DNA of 49,833 nt from Amanita rubescens (lineage: Eukaryota > Basidiomycota > Agaricomycetes > Agaricales > Amanitaceae), in contig WION01000384.1 of NCBI GenBank assembly GCA_015039365.1, positions 1 through 49,833 of the forward strand. Direction: 5' to 3'. Positions 22,547 through 32,095 of this stretch are shown one piece after another. Made by a program: the position numbers and the translations under genes. Within the stretch, counting starts at the first letter, position 1. The number at the start of each line of letters is the position of its first letter. The notes under the pieces were generated by a model. The model did not search any database. It was not told the DNA's origin and was given only the letters and a program-made list of their open reading frames with translations.

Positions 22547-23850
22547 GCACGTGGATGGCGCACGGACGCAGACTCGTCTGGTCACCAACATTTCAACATC
22601 CAACATGGCCGCCATGGTTGAGCTCCAGATGCCAATCGATGGTGAATACCAGCATGCGCTATCCATTACTGTTGAGACGTGCCAGCGCTTCTCAGTGCAC
22701 TTAGCTGGTTGCGGTATGTCGGGTTTACGATCTATGGCATCGAAGGCCACATCTTCCAGCTTTCCGACCCCACTGGCCGAGTGGTCCGGTATTCTGAGGT
22801 TGATCATATACAGCCTGGTGTTTATTATTATATACCCGACTCACAAGGCAAGTCATATTTAAAGACCCCTCAATGCTCAATGCTCATTCAATGTCAGATC
22901 CGTTTCTGCTTGACCCTGATTTGATGGACGACAGGACTTCAGATGCATCAGCTATCTCTATTCGCCGGGCCGATTTCGCACAGGGGGTGACTGATCGCGA
23001 CGGAACCTGTCTGATGACTGGTGCGACATCAAACTTTCAGGCGTGTCATACATTCCTCACGCAAAGGGAAGCCAGGTGTGTTCTGAATATTTGAATCACT
23101 CCCAGTTCTCATTCCAGGCCCAGTACCTGAGTGGTCTCGCCAATCATAGGAATGAAGATTTGGATCCACCCTTGAATGACATCGACGATCTCCGTAACGG
23201 AATCCTGCTTATCGTACAGCTACACAGGCCATTTGGGGCCTCTATGGTCGCTTTTTTGCAAGTTAGTTATTTTGCCCAATTGTCTTCCATGTGGTTGAAC
23301 TAATTCGTAGACCCCCAATTTCGCGATGTCTGTCAACGACGTCATGCAACCCAGTGCCGGGCATCTGGGCTTCGATCCATCGCTAGCAGACCGTCGCCTC
23401 ACGATTCAGCATTTCAATGCCCCTGATATTGGCACCAGGATTCTGGCACCTCACAACTCGGATGCGAGGCAACGTGTGGACCATGATGACTGGCCACCAC
23501 CTCTTCTCTTCGACGCCGCCTATGGTTGTGCTGCCCTCAACACCTGGGGGGTGCCTCAATTTGTGAACTTGGCCCGACAACGCACCAGGCATATTTACTA
23601 TGATGATGTATTGGGTGTTGATCAGGAACGCCGCCAGCAGCAGCTTGATCGTCGTGCGCGGGCTGCCAGGCGAGAGAGGAAAAAGCAGGAAGCGCAGGCT
23701 GCGGACTCTCAGACCCCTGACCTTGCTGACATTATCTTGGGGTTATGGAAGTACAATGCGAGGAAGGGTCAGCGTCAAGCACGTACAATGAAGGCAGAAA
23801 AAACCCGGGAGAAAGTCCGAACATGGCTTGATTCTACAAAAGATTAATCT
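22547..23850 (+). repeat. Segmental duplication, copy 2
   Basis: This is the second copy of the block at 18150-19538, same orientation, about 4.4 kb downstream, with the BTB gene between them. It differs by small indels, a 9-bp loss and a 78-bp difference in the acidic tract. Confidence 0.9.
22605..23847 (+). pseudogene. HNH_2-type endonuclease-like protein, copy 2 (frameshifted)
   Basis: This is nearly identical to copy 1 but broken twice. Four bases are missing at about 22699 (after TCAGTGCAC), which shifts the first exon. One base is missing at about 23050, inside the His-Ile-Ile-Pro-His core of the nuclease motif, so translation runs ACHTFLTQREAR and soon stops. In-frame differences are the loss of VAL after MSVND and the absence of 26 acidic-tract codons. 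The GC-AG first intron and both later introns are preserved, and the C-terminal 150 codons remain open. Copy 1 is probably the functional member. Confidence 0.85.
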
Positions 23851-23899
23851 ACAACATCAGCACGCCTGTACAGTATCAAGTTTAGGCTAAGGTCATTTC

Positions 23900-24960
23900 T
23901 TATTTTGCAAAGCTCAGAGCGTCTGCTGAAGACACCGATTTCGGGCTGTCGCTGGTAGCAGAAGACTTGGATAACGTCACCTGAACGCCGACATTCGAGC
24001 GCAAACTCTCAATATCAACCAATGGAATGACCCAAGTAAGCAATTTCGGTTGGCCATTGGTAATTTTTTTAGCTTTGGATATGGACAGGATAGTGAACTT
24101 GAGGGTATAATTGAAGGTATAGCTACGTGTCATATGATAAATGAGTTACGTACTCCGCACAGCACAGAAGAAAGTAGCAAACATGATAATATACAGAATG
24201 ATCCATGTGAATGCATGCTAGAGGTCGAAAGGAAAATCGACGCCGAGAATATATCATGCTTCCGGTGCGAGCAGCAATTTTCTAAGTTTGCGCAAGGAAA
24301 CGTGGTATGGAGAATGACGGCATTTCCTTTGATGATCAACGCGAAGGAGAGGTTCATCCTCCTTATCGGTTTTGCTCGTGCGCGTCGTACAAGGCCCCAA
24401 CTCCTTCGATTCTGGTTGTGGCTTCCAAGGGTAACGCCGCTGCGGATGCGCTCTTCCTTCGATAGCATAGTCTATGAAGTGTTAAGGGCGCGTCTGTAAA
24501 GTCCATCCAGAACCTTTGATTATCAAGCCCAAACCGCCCTATAAACGACGCAAAACGCACCTTTCCACACCTCCAGCTGTACAGCTGATGGCGCCACCGC
24601 CGGGCTTCCAATACAAATCTCGAAAAAGTCTTCTGCCTCATCCCGTCTTCTCAACGCAGCCAGCGCAGTGCTACCGGTTGTCGAGGTAGAACAGATCTGA
24701 GAGCGATGTGCCGATGTTGATGATGGGGACTTGGAGAACAGGGAGGGCGACGGTGAAGTGGCGCGTTGCGGCGCAAGACTGGATGCGTGAGGACAATGAG
24801 GAGAAGAAAGGCCAAGAAGGGTTTACGAGTACGAATAGAGGGTGCAAAGTGGTTAGGTACGGTATCTCGTTACTAGGTGGTACAAAGGCTCGATGGCCCA
24901 CGCGTCCTTTATATATGCGCAAGATGGATAAGTCGACTTGAAACTCCTGAAACTTTGAAA
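23900..24960 (-). other. Possible spliced minus-strand gene, unresolved
   Basis: Several minus-strand frames look coding but I could not join them. They are 24671-24850 (contains VALPVLQVPIINIGTSL), a hydrophobic stretch at about 24135-24200 (FTWIILYIIMFATFFCAV, preceded by an acceptor cctctag), and 23900-24110 (contains WVIPLVDIESLRSNVGVQV, stop at 23900). A TATA-like element (tatataaa, minus) lies near 24910. A multi-exon membrane protein is possible; I do not recognise a family. Confidence 0.3.
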
Positions 24961-25769
24961 GAGACAATAACGTTATTCCCTTTTGAAGCGTACCGCACAA
25001 TTCCTTTTGCCAATAACGTCACTCTTCAAAGAACGCGGATTAGATTGGATAGTGGAGACAGAATGGGAACCGGTCGCTCACCTCGATCAGGGGCCATCCT
25101 CACTGCCGAAACCCTCGCCCGTCTCTGTACGGGCCATCCCCTCTGCTCGGCTCAAAAACGAGCTGATACTCGCACCTTCATGGGTTTCTGGACAACGCGA
25201 ACCTCATATTGTTAATTTGAAACCAACAGTGAGCAGAACCACTCGCCGTAAGGTTGAATCTCATCCAAGAGCGTCGGCGCAAACCAGAAACTCGCGGTCT
25301 GGTAAGGCACCATCCGCGCCTGTCGCGAGAGAGTCAGTACGGCTCAAACGAGCTGTAGAAACTAAGGGAAGCATACCTGCACTGAGAAGAAAGCGTCACC
25401 TAGTAGGATTGAGCATATTGTTGGATCTATCCCCAAAGCAGCTCACCTGAGGACTACAAACGACGTCCAGAGCTTGGTTACCTCGAAATCCAAGTGTAAA
25501 CTACTGTTAGCCTCGCCGTTTTTACCAGTTAATCACGTGGTATGAACAAACGCCTAAAGAAAATTCAAATATCAGCTGCAATCAAGGACCACATAATTCA
25601 CTACGAGATTGGTCGATTCGACAATTCATGCGAGAGACTATGAAAATTAACTGTAGGCCAAATAACTATCAACAAGCACTTTTCCCCACGGCTCCTCCTG
25701 TTCAACGTTCAACAACCCAGCACTGGACGGTAATAACGTTCTCGTTATATTTGAGATCACTCGCAGGTG

Positions 25770-25776
25770 TATAAAT
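25770..25776 (+). promoter_or_regulatory. TATA box of the 25818 gene
   Basis: TATAAAT lies 42 nt upstream of the start codon of the small gene at 25818, a normal spacing for a short 5' UTR. Confidence 0.6.
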
Positions 25777-25817
25777 CAGCTACGAGGTAACCATCTTTTG
25801 GTTATCGTCGCTTATAG

Positions 25818-26141
25818 ATGTATGTCAAGGGCTTCAAATTTGATCGTGCAAAAATTGCTCGTGTTGCCGATGTGCAATCCAGCCACGACCTCGAGGTTGA
25901 CGCATATATCCCCATCATAAAGGATATGCTGAATCCTCATGGATACAAGTACATCACTCTGGTTTGGGAGCATGATGTTCCCAGGGATGTGCCGGATGGT
26001 CGACTTGCTTTGGTGGTTGTATTAGACACTGGGGATGAGGCAGAGGAGTTGAGGCAGAAGAAGTTGGGGGAGCTAGATTCCAGTATAGAAGCGGCGAGAG
26101 TTGCGTTGGCAGGTCCGGATGTTTGGGAGAGATACGAATGA
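25818..26141 (+). CDS. Small hypothetical protein, 107 aa
   Basis: This is a single-exon gene with ATG at 25818 and a TATA box 42 nt upstream. The product is acidic, has no signal peptide or membrane segment, and begins MYVKGFKFDRAKIARVAD. It contains LNPHGYKYITLVWEHDVPRD and a C-terminal helix (EEAEELRQKKLGELD-like) ending at TGA 26139-26141. Codon use and composition look like a real gene, and I associate it loosely with small single-domain proteins restricted to basidiomycetes, but I cannot name the family or function. Confidence 0.6.
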   Translation: MYVKGFKFDRAKIARVADVQSSHDLEVDAYIPIIKDMLNPHGYKYITLVWEHDVPRDVPDGRLALVVVLDTGDEAEELRQKKLGELDSSIEAARVALAGPDVWERYE

Positions 26142-26907
26142 GATCAAGGAGTTTGGCATTGTGATTCTCTTTCAATGGCGTCGGCAAACCTACCTCCTCG
26201 CTCTTTCCCAAGTCCACCCCGCTATCATCCTTATTCTATTTGGCATGTAAGGTTCCCCTTCGACGTACCCACTGTATCCACCTAGCCCAATTCGTCTAGT
26301 CGGTCGCTTCTGCTTTTGTACTGTGGAAGACTGAAATGTCTGCTCGGGACCGAAACCAGGCCACGCGTGCTTTCAACGCGTTCACGTATCTCTTCTTGCG
26401 CAATTTGATCGAGGAAAAACGACATCAGCCTCTCCTAATCCTTAATTCCGTAAAGAAAGGTTTAGCGCAACTTACTTAGCCAGTGGTACGAACAACAACC
26501 ACGGGGGAAAGTTCACGTGGATTGAACCATCAGCTGTTTGAGACGGCACCGACCAGTCGCAGTTGAGTCCAAATCTGCATTTCATGATGACGTGGCACTT
26601 TACGTAAAACGGTCATCCAAAGTTCACTTCGCTCCCTTTTCTTATCTTTTGGGCTACTCGTCCGCTCGTCCTAGATCAGACACCGATCAAGCTCAAGTTT
26701 CACCTTCTCAGAGGATAAGATGTGAATCTTAACGACGCTGAACGAAACGGCCCTATTTCAGCCTTTGCTCACCCAATCGCTTTTATTCATTACGTACTCG
26801 TCTCGCGACCCTTTCCCCACTCTGATCGCTGGCGTCATCTCTTACTGATTTTCAAGCTATTTACTTCCCACAGTGGCATCACGTTCCCAGCCCGCGGTTC
26901 CGTCAAT
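26142..26907. other. Intergenic, no gene seen
   Basis: Open frames (for example plus 26538-26732) show no recognisable content. Confidence 0.45.
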
Positions 26908-27300
26908 ATGTCAATGTCGCTTCAAAAGAACTCTGCCGTGATATCATCGGAGAAGAAGGAACTGCTACAGGAGCTGGAAGACCATCGGGAGGTGAAGCAG
27001 AGTGGAGCTAGGGTGTCAAGTATTTCTGCCGCGCAAGACATGCGCTTCACGATGTAAACCCTAGCGTGGGAGGTATTCATTCGTTCATTCATCTATTTCA
27101 AAATTCAAAGCCGATAATCTGGCATCGCGCACCTGTGCCCCACATTCTTGTTCATAACCACAGGACGTGTCCACGACATCATGGGTACTCCCGGCTGGAA
27201 CAGAATCTTCTCTGATGTATTCAAGATTGACGTGTGGGACTTGCTGGGGAAGTTCGAGCATTGGGCGTGTTCACGGAGTCATCGTGTTAATATCATGACG
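26908..27300 (+). pseudogene. Truncated remnant of a basidiomycete-specific protein family
   Basis: A start (MSMSLQKNS) leads to a charged helix, EKKELLQELEDHREVKQSGA, then RVSSISAAQDMRF and a stop. A second piece at about 27160-27280 reads GRVHDIMGTPGW and DVWDLLGKFEHWACSR. In intact mushroom proteins I remember a similar order: a charged helix, a G-H-V-x-D-x-x-x-PGW segment and a KFE-x-W segment. Here the parts are separated by a stop and the C-terminal half is missing. The family has no known function to me. Confidence 0.4.
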
Positions 27301-27315
27301 TTCCACGAATGGGGA

Positions 27316-27374
27316 GTTCCTGATCTGCGCAAGCCAAGTTTCTATTTCTGGGAATGCTTCTCTTCACGTTAGGT
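27316..27374. repeat. Dispersed direct repeat, copy 1
   Basis: Starts gttcctgatctgcgc and runs through gccaagtttctatttc to cttctcttcacg. It matches 27844-27914 with an 11-13 base insertion in the second copy and few substitutions. Confidence 0.75.
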
Positions 27375-27416
27375 GCGTCTCTTTTTCGCGACCGCTGCTC
27401 ATGAGTCATGACAGAT

Positions 27417-27545
27417 CTACTACCATCGTCAACATGATCAGAGAAGTCGTGGATATCAACTGCCGATATCATGTCGGACGGACACCACTCCATTTTGCAA
27501 TCTTGTGCAACGCAACGGAGATCGCTTGCGATTTTGTGGACAGTG
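27417..27545 (+). pseudogene. Isolated ankyrin-like repeat
   Basis: The translated piece VVDINCRYHVGRTPLHFAIL resembles one ankyrin repeat (G-R-T-P-L-H-x-A). No neighbouring repeats or exon structure were found, so it is at most a fragment. Confidence 0.3.
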
Positions 27546-27843
27546 GTGAGATGGACGAGTCCAGTCGCCTTCACGTCTCTCTACTAAGTAGCTCAGTGGA
27601 CCACTGCACATATGCTGGTATCTTAATACTTACTACTATTCTTTTTTTTAAGTCGTTTTGCTAGCCAGATGGGAGACTCGGAGCTTGAAAGTTGAAACTG
27701 GTGACCGAAGTGTTGGCGCTACACCTCCTAATAGCAATACGCGAAACTTTCGTCACAAATTTCGCCTCTGCTTCAGGCTCCGCCCAGGAACCGGCCCGAC
27801 ATATCTGAGAGCAGTCCCAGGTTCTGTTGCTAGCAGCTACAGG

Positions 27844-27914
27844 GTTCCTGATCTGCGCTTCAGCAACTGAAGCCAAGTTTCTATTTCCGGGAGTGCTTCT
27901 CTTCACGTCGGGTG
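27844..27914. repeat. Dispersed direct repeat, copy 2
   Basis: Second copy of 27316-27374. Both copies read NRNLA on the minus strand, and they flank about 470 bp of unassigned DNA. Confidence 0.75.
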
Positions 27915-28137
27915 GTCTTCTGCGGGCGGTACTTCGCCACTAGTCCGAGGCCGCGAGGAACTTCAGTGACTACATTATGATTGGGCAAGTGGTGAAAAAA
28001 TATAGTATTTGTCATAGGAGAGTCTGAGACGCCAAACTACCTTCGTTACATTGGAAATCCCTTTTCTTACTTCTCGTTATCTGATCCGGAAGTCCTTCTG
28101 TCTCACCTCAGATCGCACAACATCTTCCGCAACCCTC

Positions 28138-28749
28138 ATGCCCACCACTCGCGCATCGTCAAACGCTCGCCCCGCGACCACTTCATCATCGAAAAAGAGC
28201 GGCAAAAGGGCACTCTCGGAAAGTGACGACGACAGCGCGGAAGAAACTACTACCATGACGAAGGCTGCCCTACTCACCTTAGGCGGCACACAGTACCTCC
28301 TCTCACTCGCGTCCAAAGCTGTCCATTCGCTGCACTCGCACTATGAGCAACAATGCCAGACGGCCATGGCCGCCGGCGATGAGGATTCAGAGGCCGCGGA
28401 AATCCTCTACGACGTGGAGCTCACGCTGAGAAAGCTTGACCCCGTTTGTTGGAAAGAGCTCGTTGACAAGCGGTTGGAGAGTACTGGTGAAGTGGTCAAG
28501 TCATGCTATGTTTGAAAGTTTAATTAACTTGCTATAGGAGGCTTTACCTCATGGACTGCTACAGAACTCGCTCACCGGGCTAAGTTACAAACAAGGACAA
28601 CTGCGCTCCTAGCGCTTGGTCGTACCCCAAAGGCGTTCTGGGTGGTGCCAGAGGCGGTGAAGCATTGGCGGGAGTCGCGGGGAGAGGACATCGAAGCAAA
28701 GATGGAGGATGCAGCGCTTGATTTGTTGATCTTCCTTAGCGAGAATTAG
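28138..28749 (+). CDS. Hypothetical protein, two exons, 186 aa
   Basis: Exon 1 is 28138-28486 and exon 2 is 28538-28749. The 51-nt intron was set by its GT donor and a tatag acceptor, and by the long open frame on its 3' side. ATG 28138 is the first in-frame start. The N-terminus (about 1-40) is Ser/Ala/Lys-rich and probably disordered. It is followed by helical segments (GGTQYLLSLASKAVHSLHSH, LYDVELTLRKLDPVCWKELV) and a C-terminal part with TALLALGRTPKAFWVVPEAV and LDLLIFLSEN. No known domain is recognised. The good codon structure across the splice supports a real gene. Confidence 0.7.
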
Positions 28750-29413
28750 GAGAGGGCTGAGTTGTTTCGCCCTATGGACGTCTAGGGCCGTGCTCCGACG
28801 TGAAGGCTGCCTTTATGCTATGTACCTGTTACCTTGCTTTTCGTTAGATTCGATACATGAACGACAGCTCTACTACTCTTTCACTGGCATTCTGAAATCA
28901 ATATTTTTGTGGACCTTAAATAGTTTCCTGAAATCAATCATTTCTGTGATTTTCAGATAGATTTCACGAGCTGACCTATCTACCAATGATCAACGTCTGC
29001 TAGTACCCGACAACCCCTTTGAATGTTGACTAGACCGATTGCAACTTGGAGACTGATTTTGACGATGCAATGCTCATAGCATGCCTCCAGCACGACAGTT
29101 ACGCATCCTTTGCGGAGCGGGCATAATTAGCGCACCCATGCTCACGAATACCTTCTTGTTGGCTAGCTCCTCGAGAGTGACATTCTTTGATCTCTCAAAA
29201 TATAGCTTTAACCTCCTCGAACAATGACGGATCATATGTATCCTAGACGATGCTTCGCACGGCTTTTTTCATGTATTTACTTATCATCGACGGATGAAGA
29301 CATCTGAGGCTCCCACTGCGTCCGCGTCAACGCTATTCCGACTCAAGTACTCAAGTACTCACGCGTGGTGACGCGAGTCTCGCTGAGACACTCCGAGACA
29401 TTAAGATTCGACC
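28750..29413. other. Intergenic, no gene seen
   Basis: Only short direct repeats such as actcaagtactcaagtactc near 29341-29360 stand out. Confidence 0.45.
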
Positions 29414-29953
29414 ATGTTGCCTCAATACATGCTGGACCGATTCGCTCGCATCCCCCACGACACCCCCATCGACAACAAGTACTACGGGGTGTTCAACCAG
29501 ATCCTCCACATAGTGTGCTTCCCCGAACACCATTTTACCGTCGAGCCACAGTACCCTTTTTCCGATCTTGGTGTGGAGGACTCCGTCTTTACCTACGTCG
29601 TCGATGTGAACGATCTGCCCGTCTTCTTCCTTGAAATCAAATCCCCTCTCCATATCGACCTCATTTCTACCAGAGTCGACACAGACGCGGAGATGAGGGC
29701 CAGATTTCTTGCCTTTTACGGGGACATCTCGACACCTAGGCTTCATGGCGTCAGTGCCATGGGACAAAGGCTAGCGTTTTATTGCCTGGACAAGGCAACC
29801 AGCCGTTTAACTCCCAGCTACGTTGCGCCATCTTCCAATACCGACGCAGTTCCAGTAGAGCGGTGGGATACGGACATTACGACAGAGGATGGGTATGAGA
29901 GGTTCATGGCGGTTATCAATGATGTCAAAGAAATGGCTGCAGCACTATTATGA
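29414..29953 (+). CDS. PD-(D/E)XK-nuclease-like protein, paralogue 1
   Basis: This single exon encodes 179 aa starting MLPQYMLDRFARIPHD. It is a clear paralogue of the gene at 30343-30906 in opposite orientation (same start, same KYYG, CFPEHH, VEPQYP, PVFFLE(I/V)K, RLAFY and ERWDTDITTEDGY blocks). The order E (VEPQYP), a D-containing strand (EDSVFTYVVD), then FLEIK matches the PD-(D/E)XK nuclease core E...D...ExK. In the following helix this copy has DAEMRARF where the paralogue has DEQMRARL, so the frequent motif IV Gln is replaced. Assignment to this superfamily is an inference from the motif; substrate and role are unknown. Confidence 0.65.
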   Translation: MLPQYMLDRFARIPHDTPIDNKYYGVFNQILHIVCFPEHHFTVEPQYPFSDLGVEDSVFTYVVDVNDLPVFFLEIKSPLHIDLISTRVDTDAEMRARFLAFYGDISTPRLHGVSAMGQRLAFYCLDKATSRLTPSYVAPSSNTDAVPVERWDTDITTEDGYERFMAVINDVKEMAAALL

Positions 29954-30342
29954 CCGTATATGTTTCAGCATTACCTACAAATTAGCCCATGCTGCGTTAT
30001 CTCGTCGACACTTTTGACGAGGTTTACCTGCTCCACACGTTTCACTGTCGTACTCTAAGCTTGCAACCAGGATATCCATGCCTCAGGTGGACATCCCGTA
30101 ACTGGCAGGCTGGAGCGTGTAGACAACGAGTGGACTACAATTTTATAATATCACATGGCTCAGGCGGAACGATTCTTTGAGTTGGGCATGATCATGCATT
30201 GACCACGCATTATCACGCATGGGTGGATGCAATGTTGGGTTTTTTGTCCGGTTTCACGCAACATACTTTGAGGCCCAAGTAATTAACAATAGGAATTTGA
30301 GTTGCGTGTAATTACCATAATTACTAGTAATGAATGTTAAGT
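29954..30342. other. Gap between the convergent paralogues
   Basis: This stretch separates the two 3' ends and contains the 26-bp shared motif at 30196-30221. No gene was seen. Confidence 0.5.
30196..30221 (+). repeat. 26-bp dispersed motif, copy 1
   Basis: gcattgaccacgcattatca followed by cgcatg. It matches the reverse complement of 36810-36835 at 24 of 26 positions. Confidence 0.7.
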
Positions 30343-30906
30343 TCACGGATTGGGATTTTCGTGATGTAGTGCTGCTGCCATTGCTATGACATCATTGATA
30401 ACCCCCATGAACCTTTGATACCCATCCTCTGTCGTAATGTCAGTATCCCACCTCTCTGCTGGAACCGTATCGGTTACGTAGGTGAGATCCTGCGCAACGT
30501 AGTTGGGATTCACATTGCCGGTTGCTGTGTCCATCCTATAAAATGCAAGCCTTCGTCCCATGACACTGACACCATGAATCCTAGGTATCGGGGTGAGAAG
30601 GCGAAGAGCACGAAGTCTGGCCCTCATCTGCTCGTCTGCTTTGATTCTGAAAGAACGGCGGTCGACATGGTAAGGGGGTTTTACTTCAAGGAAGAAGACG
30701 GGCAGATCGACGAGGTAGGTGGCGACGAAGTCGATAGTAGGCACGCCAGGCTTGGGAAGGGGGTACTGTGGCTCGACGGCAAAATGATGATGTTCGGGGA
30801 AGCACACGTTGGTGAGGATCATGGAATACGTCCCGTAGTACTTGTTTTTGATGCGGGGGTTGCGCGGGAGGCGATAGAATCGGTCGAGTATGTGTTGAGG
30901 CAACAT
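30343..30906 (-). CDS. PD-(D/E)XK-nuclease-like protein, paralogue 2
   Basis: This single exon encodes 187 aa from ATG 30906 (MLPQHILDRFYRLP). The frame is open 23 codons further upstream, but the paralogue at 29414 starts at the equivalent Met, so I chose this one. The putative catalytic series is VEPQYPL, TIDFVATYLVD, PVFFLEVKPP and ADEQMRARL, which fits E...D...ExK...Q of the PD-(D/E)XK superfamily better than its partner. The C-terminal half has RIHGVSVMGRRLAFYRMD and ERWDTDITTEDGY. The two genes are convergent with their stops 389 bp apart, probably an inverted duplication. Function is not known; the nuclease assignment is an inference. Confidence 0.68.
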   Translation of the reverse strand: MLPQHILDRFYRLPRNPRIKNKYYGTYSMILTNVCFPEHHHFAVEPQYPLPKPGVPTIDFVATYLVDLPVFFLEVKPPYHVDRRSFRIKADEQMRARLRALRLLTPIPRIHGVSVMGRRLAFYRMDTATGNVNPNYVAQDLTYVTDTVPAERWDTDITTEDGYQRFMGVINDVIAMAAALHHENPNP

Positions 30907-32095
30907 TTTATCGCTGAATATTGTAAGGAAGGTCTCGTATATCGGGTTCTGTTGCCCTTGATTACTAATACACAAACTGAACCAAACAGACCTTCAGGGT
31001 CAAGACGACGAGGCTCTGGGATACGAGGTTCAGTGCTCGGTGCAGCTGACGGTGCGGAAGGGCGTTTGGGCCACGGAAAAAAGGCGGTGTTGGCTCGAGA
31101 GCGCGGGATCGACATTGTCGTCGTCGCGCAAGACGACGAGCTTGCTTGATTATGTCATCACACATGACTAAATACTAATCCAGCGTTCTGATGCTGCGAT
31201 TCGAGATGCCAAGCGCCAGGCACAGTAACCGGCTCCGAAGAATATTCTGAGCGATCAGGGCATACCGTGTGCCAGCGCGTCGATCACGCTGCAACTTTTA
31301 CTCGATTGGCCTGTACTTAGCAAAAGATCCCTTACCGTTTGATGATACACGCTGAGGAGGCTAGACGGGACCATATGTATATACCATCCACCGGATAGCA
31401 CGTCTAGATAACCAGTGGTCATTACTAGTACGCCGGCATCAGCATAGTTGCATACTTCAGTGCCGCCCAGGACCGAAGATCTGTCAATTGTATATAGTAA
31501 TTGGCCAGCATACTCGTGCTGATGCTGATGGTCCGACAATCCGTCAAATGGAAGGGCGCTGGAAAAAGGAAACACTCACGATTATCATTTGGAGATTCCG
31601 ATAGGCATTACTAGTAAAGTCCTGTCCATGAAAAAGTCATCGTCGGGGACCTACAGCAATCTTGTTCAGCAATACGACCCAAGAAAAGAAACCGGTCAGC
31701 TTACGATAGGTGATGGAGTCTGATACGGTGAAAGAATTTAGTAAAAAAGAACTTCCCATAAAAAAAGCCCTCTCAGCGTACTGGCGCACTTCGGGTACCA
31801 GATGCCCGTAATCTGGGAGGCGATAAATAGTCCAGATGTTGAGCATGGGTCAACGGCTTATCAAAACGATATTTATCTTGCTGTCGCTTCGTACGAGAAA
31901 ATTGCCAGTCTGCAGAGTCATTGTCTGGTTCCTAACGCGATGTGGTTGAGTAGGTATCCTGACTTGAACAAAAGTATTACGTACGTCAATGTAATATCCT
32001 CGTCGTTTTCGAGGTGTACGTGGCGGAGAGTGAGATATTATCCTAGAGTTTGTCGGCGCCGGAGGAAAAGAAGCTCTTGCAATTGATGAAGTAAG
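30907..32095. other. No supported gene
   Basis: Minus-strand frames at 31255-31575 and 31637-31846 and a plus frame at 31802-32086 lack family features and do not join across sensible introns. They are left uncalled. Confidence 0.4.

Noticed and set aside
24983..25450. 155-codon plus-strand open frame
   Set aside because: It has no ATG anywhere, a Ser/Arg/Pro-rich composition without domain, and no splice acceptor that would supply an upstream exon.
30415..31149. 244-codon plus-strand frame
   Set aside because: It is antisense to the PD-(D/E)XK-like gene on the minus strand, whose paralogue at 29414 confirms the coding strand.
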